From Halolactibacillus sp051746745 (GTDB lineage: Bacteria; Bacillota; Bacilli; Bacillales; Amphibacillaceae): a stretch of DNA of 64,000 nucleotides. The stretch covers positions 1-64,000 of the forward strand of contig JBNJFJ010000002.1 of NCBI GenBank assembly GCA_051746745.1, given 5' to 3'. Of this stretch, positions 1 to 10,192 are shown one piece after another; position 1 is the stretch's first letter, and each line of letters starts with the position of its first letter. A program made the translations under genes and the position numbers. The notes under the pieces are model-generated. The model was given only the letters and a program-made list of their open reading frames with translations, did no database searches and was not told where the DNA came from.

Positions 1-1455
1 ACCAGCACCTGTGTGAATGATGTTGATCTTCACACCTTCAACGTCAATCTTCTTCAGTGAAGCAGCAAGTGCTTCAGCTGAACCTTGAACATCGGCTTTA
101 AGGATGATATTTAAGTCTTTAATATCCCCTTGCTTGATTTTCTCAAATAAATCTTCTAGGCTTACTTTTGATTGTTCGCCGCGACGTTCTTCTAATTGTT
201 TTTGTTGACGCAATTCACCGATTTGACGTGCCGTTTTTTCATCTTCAAATACAACGAAACGATCACCCGCTTGAGGGACATTACTTAAACCAGTGATTTC
301 AACTGGCGTTGACGGGCCGGCTTTCTTAATACGTTTACCTAGATCACTTACCATTGCTCTCACGCGACCAAAGGTATTACCTACAACAATTGGGTCACCG
401 ACTTTTAACGTACCGTTTTGAACGAGTAGTGATGCCACCGCACCACGACCTTTATCAAGTTCAGCTTCGATAACTGTTCCGTCCGCACGACGATTAGCAT
501 TAGCTTTTAATTCTTCTACTTCTGCTACGAGTAGAATCATTTCTAGTAATTCTTCAATACCTTCACCTTGAAGAGCTGACATCGGTACGAAAATCGTATC
601 GCCACCCCAGTCCTCAGAAATGAGTTCATATTCAGTGAGCTCTTGCATCACACGATCAGGGTTAGCCCCTTCTTTATCCATCTTGTTAACCGCTACGATA
701 ATGGGTACTTCTGCTGCTTTGGCGTGATTGATTGCTTCAACTGTTTGTGGCATAACCCCATCATCTGCTGCGACAACTAAGATGGCAATATCCGTCACTT
801 GTGCCCCACGTGAACGCATGCTTGTAAAAGCCGCGTGACCTGGTGTATCAAGGAAGGTAATTTTCTTACCTGCTTCTGTACGAATTTGGTAGGCCCCGAT
901 ATGTTGGGTAATCCCACCGGCTTCTCCTTCTGTTACACGCGTGTTACGAATCGAATCGAGTAACGTTGTTTTACCGTGGTCAACGTGACCCATGATAGTA
1001 ACAACAGGCGGACGTTCTTTAAGCTTTTTCTCATCATCTGCTTCAATGTACTGGATTAAATCAGATTTTTCAACTTCCGCTTCTTTCTTAACAGTTACAC
1101 CATATTCACCTGCAATACGTTCAACCGTATCTTCATCGAGGTCTTGGTTTTTATTCGCCATCACACCCGCAACCATGAGTTTTTTAATAATATCAGTAGC
1201 TGGTTTACCAATTAAGTCACCAAGTTCTGTCACATTTAACGTACCTGTGTACGTAATAGCATTTTCATCTTCTTCAACAGCTTCAGCTACGTCACCTGAT
1301 ACCGTGTAATGAGCATTCAGCAATTCAACCTCATCATCTGTCATTGTTGACATATGATTTGTGACGTCACTTCCTAATTCTTTTAGTGTATTGACAACAT
1401 CTTTACTTGATAAATCGTGCATTTTGGCATATTCATAGACTCTTACTTTAGCCAT
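1..1455 (-). CDS. infB: Translation initiation factor IF-2, N-terminal 485 residues (cut by window edge)
   Basis: IF-2 is the GTPase that places initiator fMet-tRNA on the 30S subunit and promotes 50S joining. The ATG start at 1455 follows an SD GGAGGTGA. The N-terminus (MAKVRVYEYAK) and the second IF2_N subdomain are present. The G1 motif GHVDHGKTT lies at about residues 156-164, followed by DTPGHAAF and NKMD, so the G domain is complete and domain II begins. The C-terminal fMet-tRNA-binding domains lie beyond base 1. The linker between the two N-terminal subdomains is only about 20 acidic residues, whereas B. subtilis has a long N/K/Q-rich stretch there. It is the last gene seen of rimP-nusA-ylxR-ylxQ-infB, 4 nt after ylxQ. 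Confidence 0.97.
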   Translation of the reverse strand, partial: MAKVRVYEYAKMHDLSSKDVVNTLKELGSDVTNHMSTMTDDEVELLNAHYTVSGDVAEAVEEDENAITYTGTLNVTELGDLIGKPATDIIKKLMVAGVMANKNQDLDEDTVERIAGEYGVTVKKEAEVEKSDLIQYIEADDEKKLKERPPVVTIMGHVDHGKTTLLDSIRNTRVTEGEAGGITQHIGAYQIRTEAGKKITFLDTPGHAAFTSMRSRGAQVTDIAILVVAADDGVMPQTVEAINHAKAAEVPIIVAVNKMDKEGANPDRVMQELTEYELISEDWGGDTIFVPMSALQGEGIEELLEMILLVAEVEELKANANRRADGTVIEAELDKGRGAVASLLVQNGTLKVGDPIVVGNTFGRVRAMVSDLGKRIKKAGPSTPVEITGLSNVPQAGDRFVVFEDEKTARQIGELRQQKQLEERRGEQSKVSLEDLFEKIKQGDIKDLNIILKADVQGSAEALAASLKKIDVEGVKINIIHTGAG

Positions 1456-1459
1456 ACAG

Positions 1460-1789
1460 TCACCTCCGAGTTTTATAATCGAGCAATGATAACATCTTTT
1501 TCGCAAAACCTTGATCGGTTATCGCCACAGCCACTCGTCGTGATTTGCCTACTGCTTGCGAAAGCAAAGCTTCTTCAACAAATGTGACACACGGTACACC
1601 GTAGTGAGCTGACTTATCTGTCAAACTCTTTTTAGTGTTTATACCGATATCTAAAGCAAGCAAAACTAGTTTTGCTTCCTTTGAACGAATCGCTTTTAAA
1701 ATTTGGTCTTCACCAAAAACAACCGCGCGTGCACGTGTAGCTAGACCTAATAAATTTAAGATTTTCTGATCATTACTCAATGGGTTCAC
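1460..1789 (-). CDS. ylxQ: L7Ae-family RNA-binding protein YlxQ
   Basis: This is a small protein of the ribosomal L7Ae/L30e/Gadd45 fold, which generally binds kink-turn RNA. Family members in the nusA-infB operon are called YlxQ. The 109 residues (or 106) match the family length, with the typical GLATRAR...GEDQILKAIRS start and a hydrophobic LVLLALD strand. It overlaps ylxR by 17 nt. The start is uncertain: the outermost is GTG at 1789, but AAGGTGA is better spaced for a TTG at 1780. Its substrate RNA cannot be read from sequence. Confidence 0.9.
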   Translation of the reverse strand: MNPLSNDQKILNLLGLATRARAVVFGEDQILKAIRSKEAKLVLLALDIGINTKKSLTDKSAHYGVPCVTFVEEALLSQAVGKSRRVAVAITDQGFAKKMLSLLDYKTRR

Positions 1790-2054
1790 CTTTTACTACT
1801 TTATTTAATGCGTTATATATAGATTGAAGGTCATTTGTTTGTAAATGACGTTCAAGAACATGATTTTTTTCTGCCTTTTCAATAATGGCTAAATCATTTG
1901 CAACGTAATAGCCCCGACCGTTTTTCTTTCCAGACGGATCAACAAAAATGTCGCCTTCTTTTGTTTTGACGATGCGAATCAATTGATCTTTTTCGAACAT
2001 CTCTTGTGAGACTAGACATTTTCTTAGTGGCGTTTTTCTATTTTTCTTTGGCAT
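1773..2054 (-). CDS. rnpM: YlxR/RnpM family RNA-binding protein
   Basis: A 93-residue basic protein of the YlxR (DUF448) family. The B. subtilis member has been described as an RNase P modulator (RnpM). The family signature is visible: RKCLVS near the N-terminus and the conserved GRGYYV (usually GRGAYV) near residue 46. The ATG at 2054 follows a strong SD AGGAGGTG. It sits between nusA and ylxQ, translationally coupled to the latter by overlap, in the standard nusA-infB operon. The family assignment is firm, and the RNase P role is taken from the literature. Confidence 0.92.
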   Translation of the reverse strand: MPKKNRKTPLRKCLVSQEMFEKDQLIRIVKTKEGDIFVDPSGKKNGRGYYVANDLAIIEKAEKNHVLERHLQTNDLQSIYNALNKVVKGEPIE

Positions 2055-2067
2055 CTAAAAACACCTC

Positions 2068-3195
2068 CTAATTAAACAAATCGTCCATGTCTTCAAATAA
2101 TGGGCTATGTTCTTCGTTTGTTTCGATCACTTCTAAGTCTTCATCAGAAACAATACCGAGCTCTTTCGCATCAGATTCACTCTTAATATCAATTTTCCAT
2201 CCCGTTAATTTTGCTGCTAAACGTGCATTTTGTCCGCGTTTACCAATCGCTAATGATAATTGATTATCGGGGACAATAACTGTCGTTGCTTTATTTTCTT
2301 CATCTACAATGACTTTGGTCACTTTTGATGGGCTAAGGGCATTTGATACATAAACAATAGGATCATCTGAATATTCAACGATATCAATCTTTTCGCCTTT
2401 TAGCTCATCGACTACCGTTTGAACACGTTGACCACGTTGACCAACACATGAACCAACCGGATCAATCTCTTCATCTGCTGCATATACTGAAATCTTCGAA
2501 CGATCGCCCGCTTCACGCGCAACGGATTTAATTTCGACGGTACCATCATAAATTTCTGGCACTTCTGTTTCAAATAAACGTTTTAACAAGCCAGGGTGCG
2601 TACGTGACACATAGACTTGTGGGCCTTTATTTGTACTTTCAACTTTTGTGACATAGACTTTAATCCGGTCATGGACACGATACGATTCCGTTGTCATCCG
2701 TTCAGATTCAGCTAATTTCGCTTCTACTTTGCCTAAGTCAATATAAACAAATCGCGGATCGACACGTTGAATAATTCCGTTCATGATATCATCTTCACGC
2801 TCTTGATACTCACTGAAAATCACACTGCGCTCCGCTTCACGAACCCGTTGGGTCACAACTTGTTTAGCTGCTTGCGCGGCAATGCGACCGAAATCACGTG
2901 GTGTCACTTCAACTTCGACAACATCCTCAACCTCGTATGATGGGTCAATTTCTTTGGCTTGATCAATTGAAATTTCTTCTTGTGGGTCAAAGACTTCTTC
3001 AACAATTTCTTTACGAGAGAAGACTTGCATCTTTCCTGTATCTTCATCCAATGCCACGCGGACATTACTTGCCGATTTAAAATTCTTTTTATATGCAGAG
3101 ATCAGGGCCGCTTCTAGCGCCTCCATTAACAAATCTTTATCAATGCCTTTTTCTTTACTTAAATAATTTAGGGCATCAAATAGCTCTTTACTCAC
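2068..3195 (-). CDS. nusA: Transcription termination/antitermination protein NusA
   Basis: NusA binds RNA polymerase and nascent RNA and modulates pausing, intrinsic termination and antitermination. The 375 residues match Bacillus NusA (about 370). The order is an N-terminal polymerase-binding domain, an S1 domain (about 130-200, GIIQRVDPRFVYIDLGKVEAKL) and two KH domains (GSCVGQRGQRVQ and LAIGKRGQNARLAAKLTG). An acidic tail follows, and the extra C-terminal acidic repeats of proteobacterial NusA are absent. The start is GTG at 3195 with SD AAGGAGG. It lies 13 nt after rimP. Confidence 0.97.
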   Translation of the reverse strand: MSKELFDALNYLSKEKGIDKDLLMEALEAALISAYKKNFKSASNVRVALDEDTGKMQVFSRKEIVEEVFDPQEEISIDQAKEIDPSYEVEDVVEVEVTPRDFGRIAAQAAKQVVTQRVREAERSVIFSEYQEREDDIMNGIIQRVDPRFVYIDLGKVEAKLAESERMTTESYRVHDRIKVYVTKVESTNKGPQVYVSRTHPGLLKRLFETEVPEIYDGTVEIKSVAREAGDRSKISVYAADEEIDPVGSCVGQRGQRVQTVVDELKGEKIDIVEYSDDPIVYVSNALSPSKVTKVIVDEENKATTVIVPDNQLSLAIGKRGQNARLAAKLTGWKIDIKSESDAKELGIVSDEDLEVIETNEEHSPLFEDMDDLFN

Positions 3196-3208
3196 GTTGT
3201 TTCCTCCT

Positions 3209-3679
3209 TTAGTTAAATGATACCGCTAATCGAGCTTTTGCTATTTTCTTATACGGTACGTCTAATGTTTTTTTACGGGTTTTATCCTTATATTCAATCG
3301 TCACGATATCCTCTTCAGATAAACCAACAAGATCGCCTTCAATGGCTTTAAAACCACCAATGGGTTCATAAAATTTCAGATAAACATGGTGATTCATGAA
3401 CTTTTGGAAGTCCTCACGTTTTTTTAGCGGACGTTCAGCTCCTGGGGATGATACCTCTAAATAATAAGGGTCTTTAACCGGATCATCTTCATCAAGAGAT
3501 TCACTTAAACGCTCAGAGACAAGGCCACATTCTTCGATATCAACGCCGCCCTCTTTGTCAATAAACACGCGCAAATAAAAACTTTTGCCTTCTTTAACGT
3601 ATTCAATATCTACGAGTTCTAAACCTAAATCAGCTAAAATGGGTTCTACTAAGTTCTTGGTTGTTTCTGTTACACTCAC
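3209..3679 (-). CDS. rimP: Ribosome maturation factor RimP
   Basis: RimP is required for late 30S subunit assembly. The family core is present: LELVDIEYVKEG, LRVFIDKEGGVDIEEC and YLEVSSPGAERPLK, followed by the C-terminal SH3-like domain ending in KIAKARLAVSFN. A TTG at 3697 is possible, but GTG at 3679 is preferred. It has SD AAGGAGG at good spacing and gives 156 residues, the length I recall for the B. subtilis protein. It heads the rimP-nusA-ylxR-ylxQ-infB operon. A 26-nt inverted repeat lies about 60 nt upstream. Confidence 0.95.
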   Translation of the reverse strand: MSVTETTKNLVEPILADLGLELVDIEYVKEGKSFYLRVFIDKEGGVDIEECGLVSERLSESLDEDDPVKDPYYLEVSSPGAERPLKKREDFQKFMNHHVYLKFYEPIGGFKAIEGDLVGLSEEDIVTIEYKDKTRKKTLDVPYKKIAKARLAVSFN

Positions 3680-3741
3680 TTGTTTCGCCTCCTTCAAAAT
3701 GGTACAGCTGTCAGTTCATTACGCATTTTTTTACAATGTTA

Positions 3742-3767
3742 AATCCCTTGCCGTAAGACAAGGGATT
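3742..3767 (-). terminator. Hairpin between polC and rimP, probable polC terminator or rimP leader hairpin
   Basis: A 9-bp perfect inverted repeat, AATCCCTTG / CAAGGGATT with an 8-nt loop, lies in the 230-nt gap between the polC stop (3910) and the rimP start (3679). On the minus strand the stem is followed by TTTAACATTGT, which is only a weak U-tract. It could be a leaky terminator for polC or a hairpin in the rimP-nusA leader. The rest of the gap holds no gene. Confidence 0.45.
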
Positions 3768-3909
3768 GACGTGTACAACATTTAGCTACATGACCACAAA
3801 GCAGTGAAAAGTGCCACGCACTCTTCGTTCACGACCATTAAAATCTAAAACAATCATAGCACAACTTTCTGTTAAATTCAAGTTGAGAAGTTGCAAAGAA
3901 AGGGAAGGA

Positions 3910-6900
3910 TTAGAAAAGGGACAGTTGATTTTTTTCTTCCATCCCATTTAGACATCCTTGTTGATCTAAATATTCAAGTACGGTTTTTGAAATACGGCTG
4001 CGTTCACGTAAATCTTCTTTAGATAGAAACTCCCCGTCCTCGCGTGCTTTCACGATATTTAGGGCTGCATTGGTCCCTAAACCATCAATCGCATTAAATG
4101 GTGGAAGGAGTCCATCCCCGTCAACGATGAAATCTGTGGCACTGGATTTATATAAATCTACTTTCTTAAAGTGGAACCCTCGCATATTCATTTCAAGCGC
4201 GAGCTCTAAGACGACAACCAAACTTTTCTCTTTCGGCTGAGCATCGTTTCCTTTTTGATAGATTTCTTTGATGCGATTTCGGATCGCTGTTTCACCTTTT
4301 ATCATCGTATCAATTTCAAAGTCACTCGCACGCACGGTAAAGTACGCCGCATAAAACAGAATCGGGTGATGCACTTTGAAGTAAGCAATACGGATCGCCA
4401 TTAAGACGTAGGCTGAAGCGTGTGCTTTCGGGAACATATATTTAATCTTTCGACAGGAATCAATATACCAATCAGGGACATCATTCTTTTTCATTTCAAC
4501 GACCCATTCATCTTTTACTCCCTTACCTTTACGGACCGATTCCATAATCGTAAAGGCTAATGACGCATCAAGCCCTTTATGCATCAGATACACCATAATA
4601 TCATCACGACAACCAATAACTTCAGGCAATTGACAAATCCCTTTGTTAATGAGCTCTTGGGCATTGCCTAGCCATACATCGGTTCCATGTGAGAGGCCCG
4701 ATATGATAACTAACTCGGCAAAGGTGCTTGGTTTGGTGTCCTCTAGCATTTGCCGAACGAACTTCGTCCCAAATTCAGGCACACCTAATGTGCCTGTTTC
4801 ACACATGATTTCTTCTGCGGTAACGCCTAAAACATCGGGCGAACCGAAGATTTTCATGACCTCATCATCATCGGTTGGGATCTCTTGTGGGTCCATCCCT
4901 GATAAATCTTGTAGCATCCGGATCATGGTCGGATCATCGTGTCCGAGTATATCCAGTTTTAATAAGTTGTCATGGATGGAGTGGAAATCAAAATGGGTTG
5001 TTTTCCATTCAGACGTCCGATCATCAGCTGGGTATTGAATCGGTGAAAAATCATAAATATCCATGTAATCAGGGACAACGATAATCCCACCAGGGTGCTG
5101 ACCTGTTGTCCGCTTGACACCGGTACATCCTTGAACAAGTCGGTCAACTTCGGCATTTTTAATAAACATGCCATTATCCGAGGCATAACCTTTTACATAA
5201 CCGTAAGCTGTTTTTNNNNNNNNNNNNNNNNNNNNNNNNNNNNNNNNNNNNNNNNNNNNNNNNNNNNNNNNNNNNNNNNNNNNNNNNNNNNNNNNNNNNN
5301 NNNNNNNNNNNNNNNACACCGGTACATCCTTGAACAAGTCGGTCAACTTCGGCATTTTTAATAAACATGCCATTATCCGAGGCATAACCTTTTACATAAC
5401 CGTAAGCTGTTTTTTCAGCGACAGTCCCGATTGTTCCCGCTCGGTAAACGTTCTCTTCACCAAATAATACTTTTGTATAGTTGTGAGCCACCGGCTGATA
5501 AGCTCCGGAAAAGTTCAAATCAATATCCGGTACTTTATCACCTTTAAATCCTAAGAACGTTTCGAAAGGAATGTCTTGGCCGTCTTTCTTATAGGGTGTC
5601 CCGCATTCGGTACAGTCCTTATCCGGTAAATCAAAACCACTCCCATACTCACCGTTGGTAAAGAAATGATGATGACGGCACTTTGGACAAACATAGTGCG
5701 GGGGTAAAGGGTTAACCTCAGTGATTTCAGTGAAAGTCGCAATGAGTGATGATCCAACGGACCCACGTGAACCAACGAGATAACCATCATCGAGTGATTT
5801 TTTCACGAGTTTATGCGAGATCAAATAAATAACCGCAAACCCATGACCAATAATACTTTTTAATTCTTTTTCCATCCGGTTCACGACAAGCTCTGGTAAC
5901 TCATCCCCGTATAAATTATGGGCAAAACTATAACTCATATCGCGAATCTCTTGATCGGCCCCCTCAATTTTAGGTGTATAAAGATCATCTTTAACAGGCG
6001 TTACATATTCAATCAGATCGCTGATCTTATGTGTGTTCGATATTACGATTTCTTTTGCTTTTTCTTGACCTAAAAACTGAAAAGCTTCCATCATTTCATC
6101 CGTCGTTCTAAAATAAGCATCAGGTAAAGTCTGACGACTCAGCGGATTAGCATTTTGTGACTTAATCAGAATTTGACGGTAAATTTTATCTCGCTCTTCA
6201 ATATGGTGAACATTGCCCGTTGCGACACATGGCTTGCCTAACTCATCAGCTAACTCCGTAATATTTCGGATTATATCATAGAGCTGTGCCTCATTTTGAA
6301 TCAGTTCTCGTGTAATGAGCGGATAGTAATTAGCTGGCGGGTGCACTTCAATATAATCATAAAATTCCGCTACTCGAAGGGCCTCGTCTTTTGATTTTTG
6401 CATCATTGTTTCAAAGACTTCGCCTTTGTCACAAGCAGAACCGACTAAAATACCTTCACGTAATTGTGTGAGCTTTGAACGCGGGACCCGCGGGACATAA
6501 TGGAAATAGTCAATATGGGCCATAGAAATAATTTTAAACATGTTTTTTAATCCGACTTGGTTTTTAGCTAGTAAGATCGCATGATGCGGTCTTGCGCGCT
6601 GATAACTGTTGCCTTCGCCCATATGGTCGTTAAACTGATTATGATTAAAAATATCGCGTTCTTCTGACTCTTTAATAAGTTTCCATAATAAATACGCTGT
6701 TGCTTCCGTATCATAAATCGCCCGGTGGTGTTGGGTGAGTTCAATATTATAATATTTACATAAGACATTTAATCGGTGACTCTTGAGTTGTGGCAAAATA
6801 AATCGCCCTAGTTCAAGTGTGTCAATAACCGGATTCGTTGCTTCTGGTAATCCCGCCTTAATAAACCCTTGGTTAATGAAGCCCATATCAAAACTGGCAT

Positions 6901-8407
6901 TATGAGCGACTAAGATGTCGTTGCCCATAAAGTCTTTAAATTCTTTTAGAACGTCTTCGACTTCAGGCGCATCGACTAACATATCATCGGTAATACCCGT
7001 TAAATTGATAATTGTCTCAGACAGTGGCTGATGAGGATTACTGAATCGTTCAAATCGTTCAATGATCTCACCATCTTTTACTTTCACCGCAGCAAGTTCG
7101 ATAATCGTATCATAGACAGCGGATAAACCGGTCGTCTCCACATCAAATACGACATAAGTAGCATTCTCTAGAACAATATCCTTTGCATTATAGGCAATAG
7201 GGACACCGTCATCAACCAAGTTGATCTCAACTCCGTACAACATTTTGATGCCTAATTGCTGGGCTTTACCATGCGCCTCTGGAAAACCTTGAGCTCCGGC
7301 GTGATCGGTAATGGCCACCGCTTTATGTCCCCACTTTGCTGCCTGTTCCACAAGCTCGGCCGGTGAAAGAACAGCATCCATTTGCGACATTGTTGTATGC
7401 GCATGGAGTTCAATCCGCTTCTCGTCTTCTGGATACGTATCTTCTCGGGTTGCTACCTTTATTTCATTTAAATCATTCATCATCATGGTTAGCTCATTAC
7501 TAAACGTATCCGTTTGAATCGTCCCTCTGACTTTTACCCACATTCCCTTTTTCACGCGTGCGAGTCGCTCTTTATCACGATCATCACGGGAGAACATTTT
7601 CACACTAAAGGAATCGGTATAATCCGTGATTTTAGCAATCAATAAATGACGACCTGATTTAAGTTCTCTAATTTCAGCATCAAAGACATAACCTTCAAAG
7701 ATGATGCGACGGTTTTCTTCAGTAATTGACTCCATCGACACCGCTTCTTCTTTAATGGGATAACCAATGACGAGCGCTTCATCTTTATTTGGATCATCTG
7801 TTTTTACTTTTTGTTGTTGTTTTTGTTGATCTTCAATCGCTTTTTTCACCATCAGTTTATCTTCTAACGCTTTTTGTTGTTGAAACTTTTGAATATCTTC
7901 CGTTTTAATTTCTGTTTCACATTCAACTTTCCAGGTAGGTAAGCCGTATTTTAAACAGTAGCTACGAAAGGATTCGTTAAAACGGTTTTTAAGGACGACA
8001 CTTTCCGTTTCATTGCGTGCTTTTAAGTATAATTTTTGATCTTTCACCAGTGGCAATTGTTGTTCAATCCAATCGCGATAAGCTGGTGAGAGCACTGCAC
8101 TTGATTCCAAAAAGTCACGCCAATAATATTGCATCAATTCCCCATCAACCAATTGCTCCTGTGATTGAATTGTAAAATCAATCGCCGCTACTGATTGAAA
8201 TGTCTGTTCTAACTTCATCCGCAATTGTTTAAATATTTGAATCGGTAATACTTGAGGCAATTCAAAATGAAAGACCCATTGCTTTTGTTTTTTGTAAACA
8301 TCTAATTTCAATAGCTGTGCGCCACGAAAATAAGCAGATCGGTCAGCTTCTTCAATCTGTAGTTGGTCGAGTAAGATCGTCATTTTTTCCGTTGGTGATG
8401 TTTTCAT
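3910..8407 (-). CDS. polC: DNA polymerase III alpha subunit, Gram-positive type PolC (interrupted by scaffold gap)
   Basis: PolC is the replicative leading-strand polymerase of Firmicutes, with built-in 3'-5' exonuclease. The order is an N-terminal region, an OB fold, a PHP domain (ELHAHTTMSQMD near residue 332), a DnaQ-type exonuclease inserted in PHP (FDVETTGL near 421), a zinc finger (CPKC...CTEC near 906), the catalytic PDIDLNFSG near 959, and the polymerase core ending in NQLSLF. The 100-N gap (5216-5315) is flanked by identical 99-bp segments. Removing the gap and one copy leaves 4299 nt, exactly 1432 codons plus stop, close to B. subtilis PolC (1437), and restores a continuous EVDRLVQGCTGVKRTTGQ. 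The ATG at 8407 has SD GAGGAGGG. Upstream in-frame codons run through the proS terminator and are not used. Confidence 0.95.
5117..5215. repeat. 99-bp exact duplicate, copy 1 (contig-end overlap)
   Basis: Identical over 99 bp to 5316-5414, beginning ACACCGGTACATCC and ending CTGTTTTT. It encodes the same piece of PolC (KTAYGYVKGY...QGCTG). A direct repeat abutting both sides of an N gap with no mismatch points to an assembler k-mer-length overlap rather than a biological repeat. Confidence 0.95.
5216..5315. other. 100-N scaffold gap inside polC
   Basis: Exactly 100 N characters, the conventional placeholder for a gap of unknown size. Because both flanks carry the same 99 bp and the reading frame closes when they are merged, the true gap is almost certainly of negative length: two overlapping contigs were not joined. 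Confidence 0.97.
5316..5414. repeat. 99-bp exact duplicate, copy 2 (contig-end overlap)
   Basis: Second copy of the 99-bp segment at 5117-5215, directly after the N run. After this copy the sequence continues into the upstream part of polC (VAEKTAYG). Only one of the two copies should exist in the real chromosome. Confidence 0.95.
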
Positions 8408-8434
8408 AACAGCCCTCCTCACTATTAGTAACGG

Positions 8435-8462
8435 AAAACCCTTGTTAATTAACAAGGGTTTT
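8435..8462 (-). terminator. Intrinsic terminator after proS
   Basis: A perfect 28-bp palindrome, AAAACCCTTGTTAA / TTAACAAGGGTTTT, lies 8 nt beyond the proS stop and just upstream of the polC SD. On the minus strand it ends in TTTT. It probably ends the uppS-cdsA-rseP-proS transcript, so polC would need its own promoter or readthrough. Confidence 0.75.
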
Positions 8463-8469
8463 TCGCTAC

Positions 8470-10164
8470 TTATATTGTCTTAACATATGTCATTAACTGT
8501 TCTAACGTCATCTCTTGTTTTTCTTCGTTTGTACGCTCTTTAACTTCCACAATGCCCTCGGTTGCTTTCTTACCGACCGTCACACGGACAGGTAAGCCGA
8601 TTAAATCACTCTCAGCAAACTTCACACCCGCACGTTCTTTTCTATCGTCGTATAACACCTCAATACCAGCATCCGTTAACTGTTGATATAAAGTGTCACC
8701 AAGCTCTGCTTGTTCAGCATTCTTACTATTAACGACAACGAGGTGAACGTTAAATGGCGCCACTTGTTTTGGCCAAACAATACCAGCATCATCATGGTGC
8801 TGTTCTACAATAGCAGCAAGCGTACGAGAAACACCAATACCATAACAACCCATCGTCAGTGTTTCACTACGACCTTGGTCATTCAAGACTTCTGCGCCTA
8901 GTTCTTTCGCATAAAACTGCCCTAACTTAAATACCTGACCAATTTCGATGCCTTCTGCGAAGGCAATCACACCTTTACCATCTGGTGACTTGTCCCCTAC
9001 TTGGATAAAGCGAATGTCTTCATACGTAAACGTACCAAAATCGCGGGCTGGATTGACATTAACGTAGTGATAACCATCTTCATTCGCTCCACACGTCGCA
9101 TTAGCCACACTCTTCACCGCTAAGTCACAGATCACTTGAATCTCTTCATTGACAGCAATCGGGCCGAGTGAACCAAAATCAGCGCCTAATTGTTCGCGTG
9201 CCTCTACTTCAGAAGCCATTTCGACAGTTTCTGCTTGTAAAACATGTTTAAGTTTGATGTCATTCACATCATGGTCCCCACGTGTCACAACTAGCACGTA
9301 TTGTTCATCTGCTTTAAACAGTAAAGACTTTAAGCCTTTTTCAAGTGGGTGACCTAAAAAGTCCGCCACTTCTTGCATCGTCTTTTGATTCGGTGTTGCT
9401 ACTTTTTCAAGTGTTAAAGGCGTTTCAGTTGGTGGAGTATAATCATCATATACTTCTGCCATCTCGATGTTTGCGGCATAATCTGACTCTGTTGAATACG
9501 CAATTGTATCTTCACCGACTTCAGAAAGCGCCATAAATTCGTGCGTATCTTTACCACCCATGGCCCCGGAATCGGCAATAACCGCTCTAAAGTTTAGTCC
9601 TAACCGGGTGAAAATTCGACTATACGCGTCATACATGGCTTGGTAACTTTCGTCTAAGCTTTCATCTGTAAGGTGGAACGAATAAGCATCTTTCATAATA
9701 AATTCACGGCCTCTTAACAGACCAAATCGTGGACGGCGTTCATCACGGAACTTCGTCTGAATTTGATACAGCGTCAGTGGCAATTGCTTATAACTTCTAA
9801 CTTCGTCTTTGACAATACTTGTGACGACTTCTTCATGTGTCGGTCCTAGCACAAATGCCCGATCATGACGGTCGTTTAATCGCATTAATTCTGGCCCCAT
9901 CTTATCCCAGCGACCAGATTCTTGCCATAGTTCGGCTGATTGAAGCGCTGGCATTAGTACTTCATTTCCACCAATCGCATCCATTTCTTCTCTAATCACT
10001 TTTTCTACTAAGTTTAATACTTTCTTACCGAGGGGTAAAAAAGTATATACGCCTGAGAAATTTTGACGAATAAATCCTGCTCTGAGGAGTAATTGGTGAC
10101 TTGTCACATCAGCATCAGCTGGTGTCTCTTTTAATGTTGGTATCAATGTTTGACTTTGTTTCAT
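8470..10164 (-). CDS. proS: Prolyl-tRNA synthetase (bacterial type, with editing domain)
   Basis: Charges tRNA-Pro with proline. The 564 residues match the bacterial-type enzyme. Class II motifs are visible: motif 2 region FRDERRPRFGLLRGREF and motif 3 GCYGIGVSRTLAA. Between them (about residues 225-410) lies the inserted YbaK-like editing domain that hydrolyses Ala-tRNA-Pro, followed by the anticodon-binding domain. The ATG at 10164 follows SD AGGTGG. It is 28 nt downstream of rseP, as in B. subtilis, and is followed by a terminator. Confidence 0.98.
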   Translation of the reverse strand: MKQSQTLIPTLKETPADADVTSHQLLLRAGFIRQNFSGVYTFLPLGKKVLNLVEKVIREEMDAIGGNEVLMPALQSAELWQESGRWDKMGPELMRLNDRHDRAFVLGPTHEEVVTSIVKDEVRSYKQLPLTLYQIQTKFRDERRPRFGLLRGREFIMKDAYSFHLTDESLDESYQAMYDAYSRIFTRLGLNFRAVIADSGAMGGKDTHEFMALSEVGEDTIAYSTESDYAANIEMAEVYDDYTPPTETPLTLEKVATPNQKTMQEVADFLGHPLEKGLKSLLFKADEQYVLVVTRGDHDVNDIKLKHVLQAETVEMASEVEAREQLGADFGSLGPIAVNEEIQVICDLAVKSVANATCGANEDGYHYVNVNPARDFGTFTYEDIRFIQVGDKSPDGKGVIAFAEGIEIGQVFKLGQFYAKELGAEVLNDQGRSETLTMGCYGIGVSRTLAAIVEQHHDDAGIVWPKQVAPFNVHLVVVNSKNAEQAELGDTLYQQLTDAGIEVLYDDRKERAGVKFAESDLIGLPVRVTVGKKATEGIVEVKERTNEEKQEMTLEQLMTYVKTI

Positions 10165-10192
10165 TCTTTATTCCACCTTCTTAAACGTAATC

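Noticed and set aside
2898..3080. Plus-strand ORFs throughout, for example inside nusA, ffh, cheA and fliY
   Set aside because: All lie antisense within well-supported minus-strand genes, lack SD sequences and show no family resemblance.
5095..5361. Plus-strand ORF crossing the N gap
   Set aside because: Antisense to polC and built from the duplicated segment and Ns.
3910..5385. Reading a separate 3' polC gene starting before the N gap
   Set aside because: The frame only exists because the duplicated 99 bp and Ns are translated. It is one half of the interrupted polC.
8408..8455. Upstream-extended polC start
   Set aside because: The extra codons translate through the proS terminator, and the ATG at 8407 has a strong SD.
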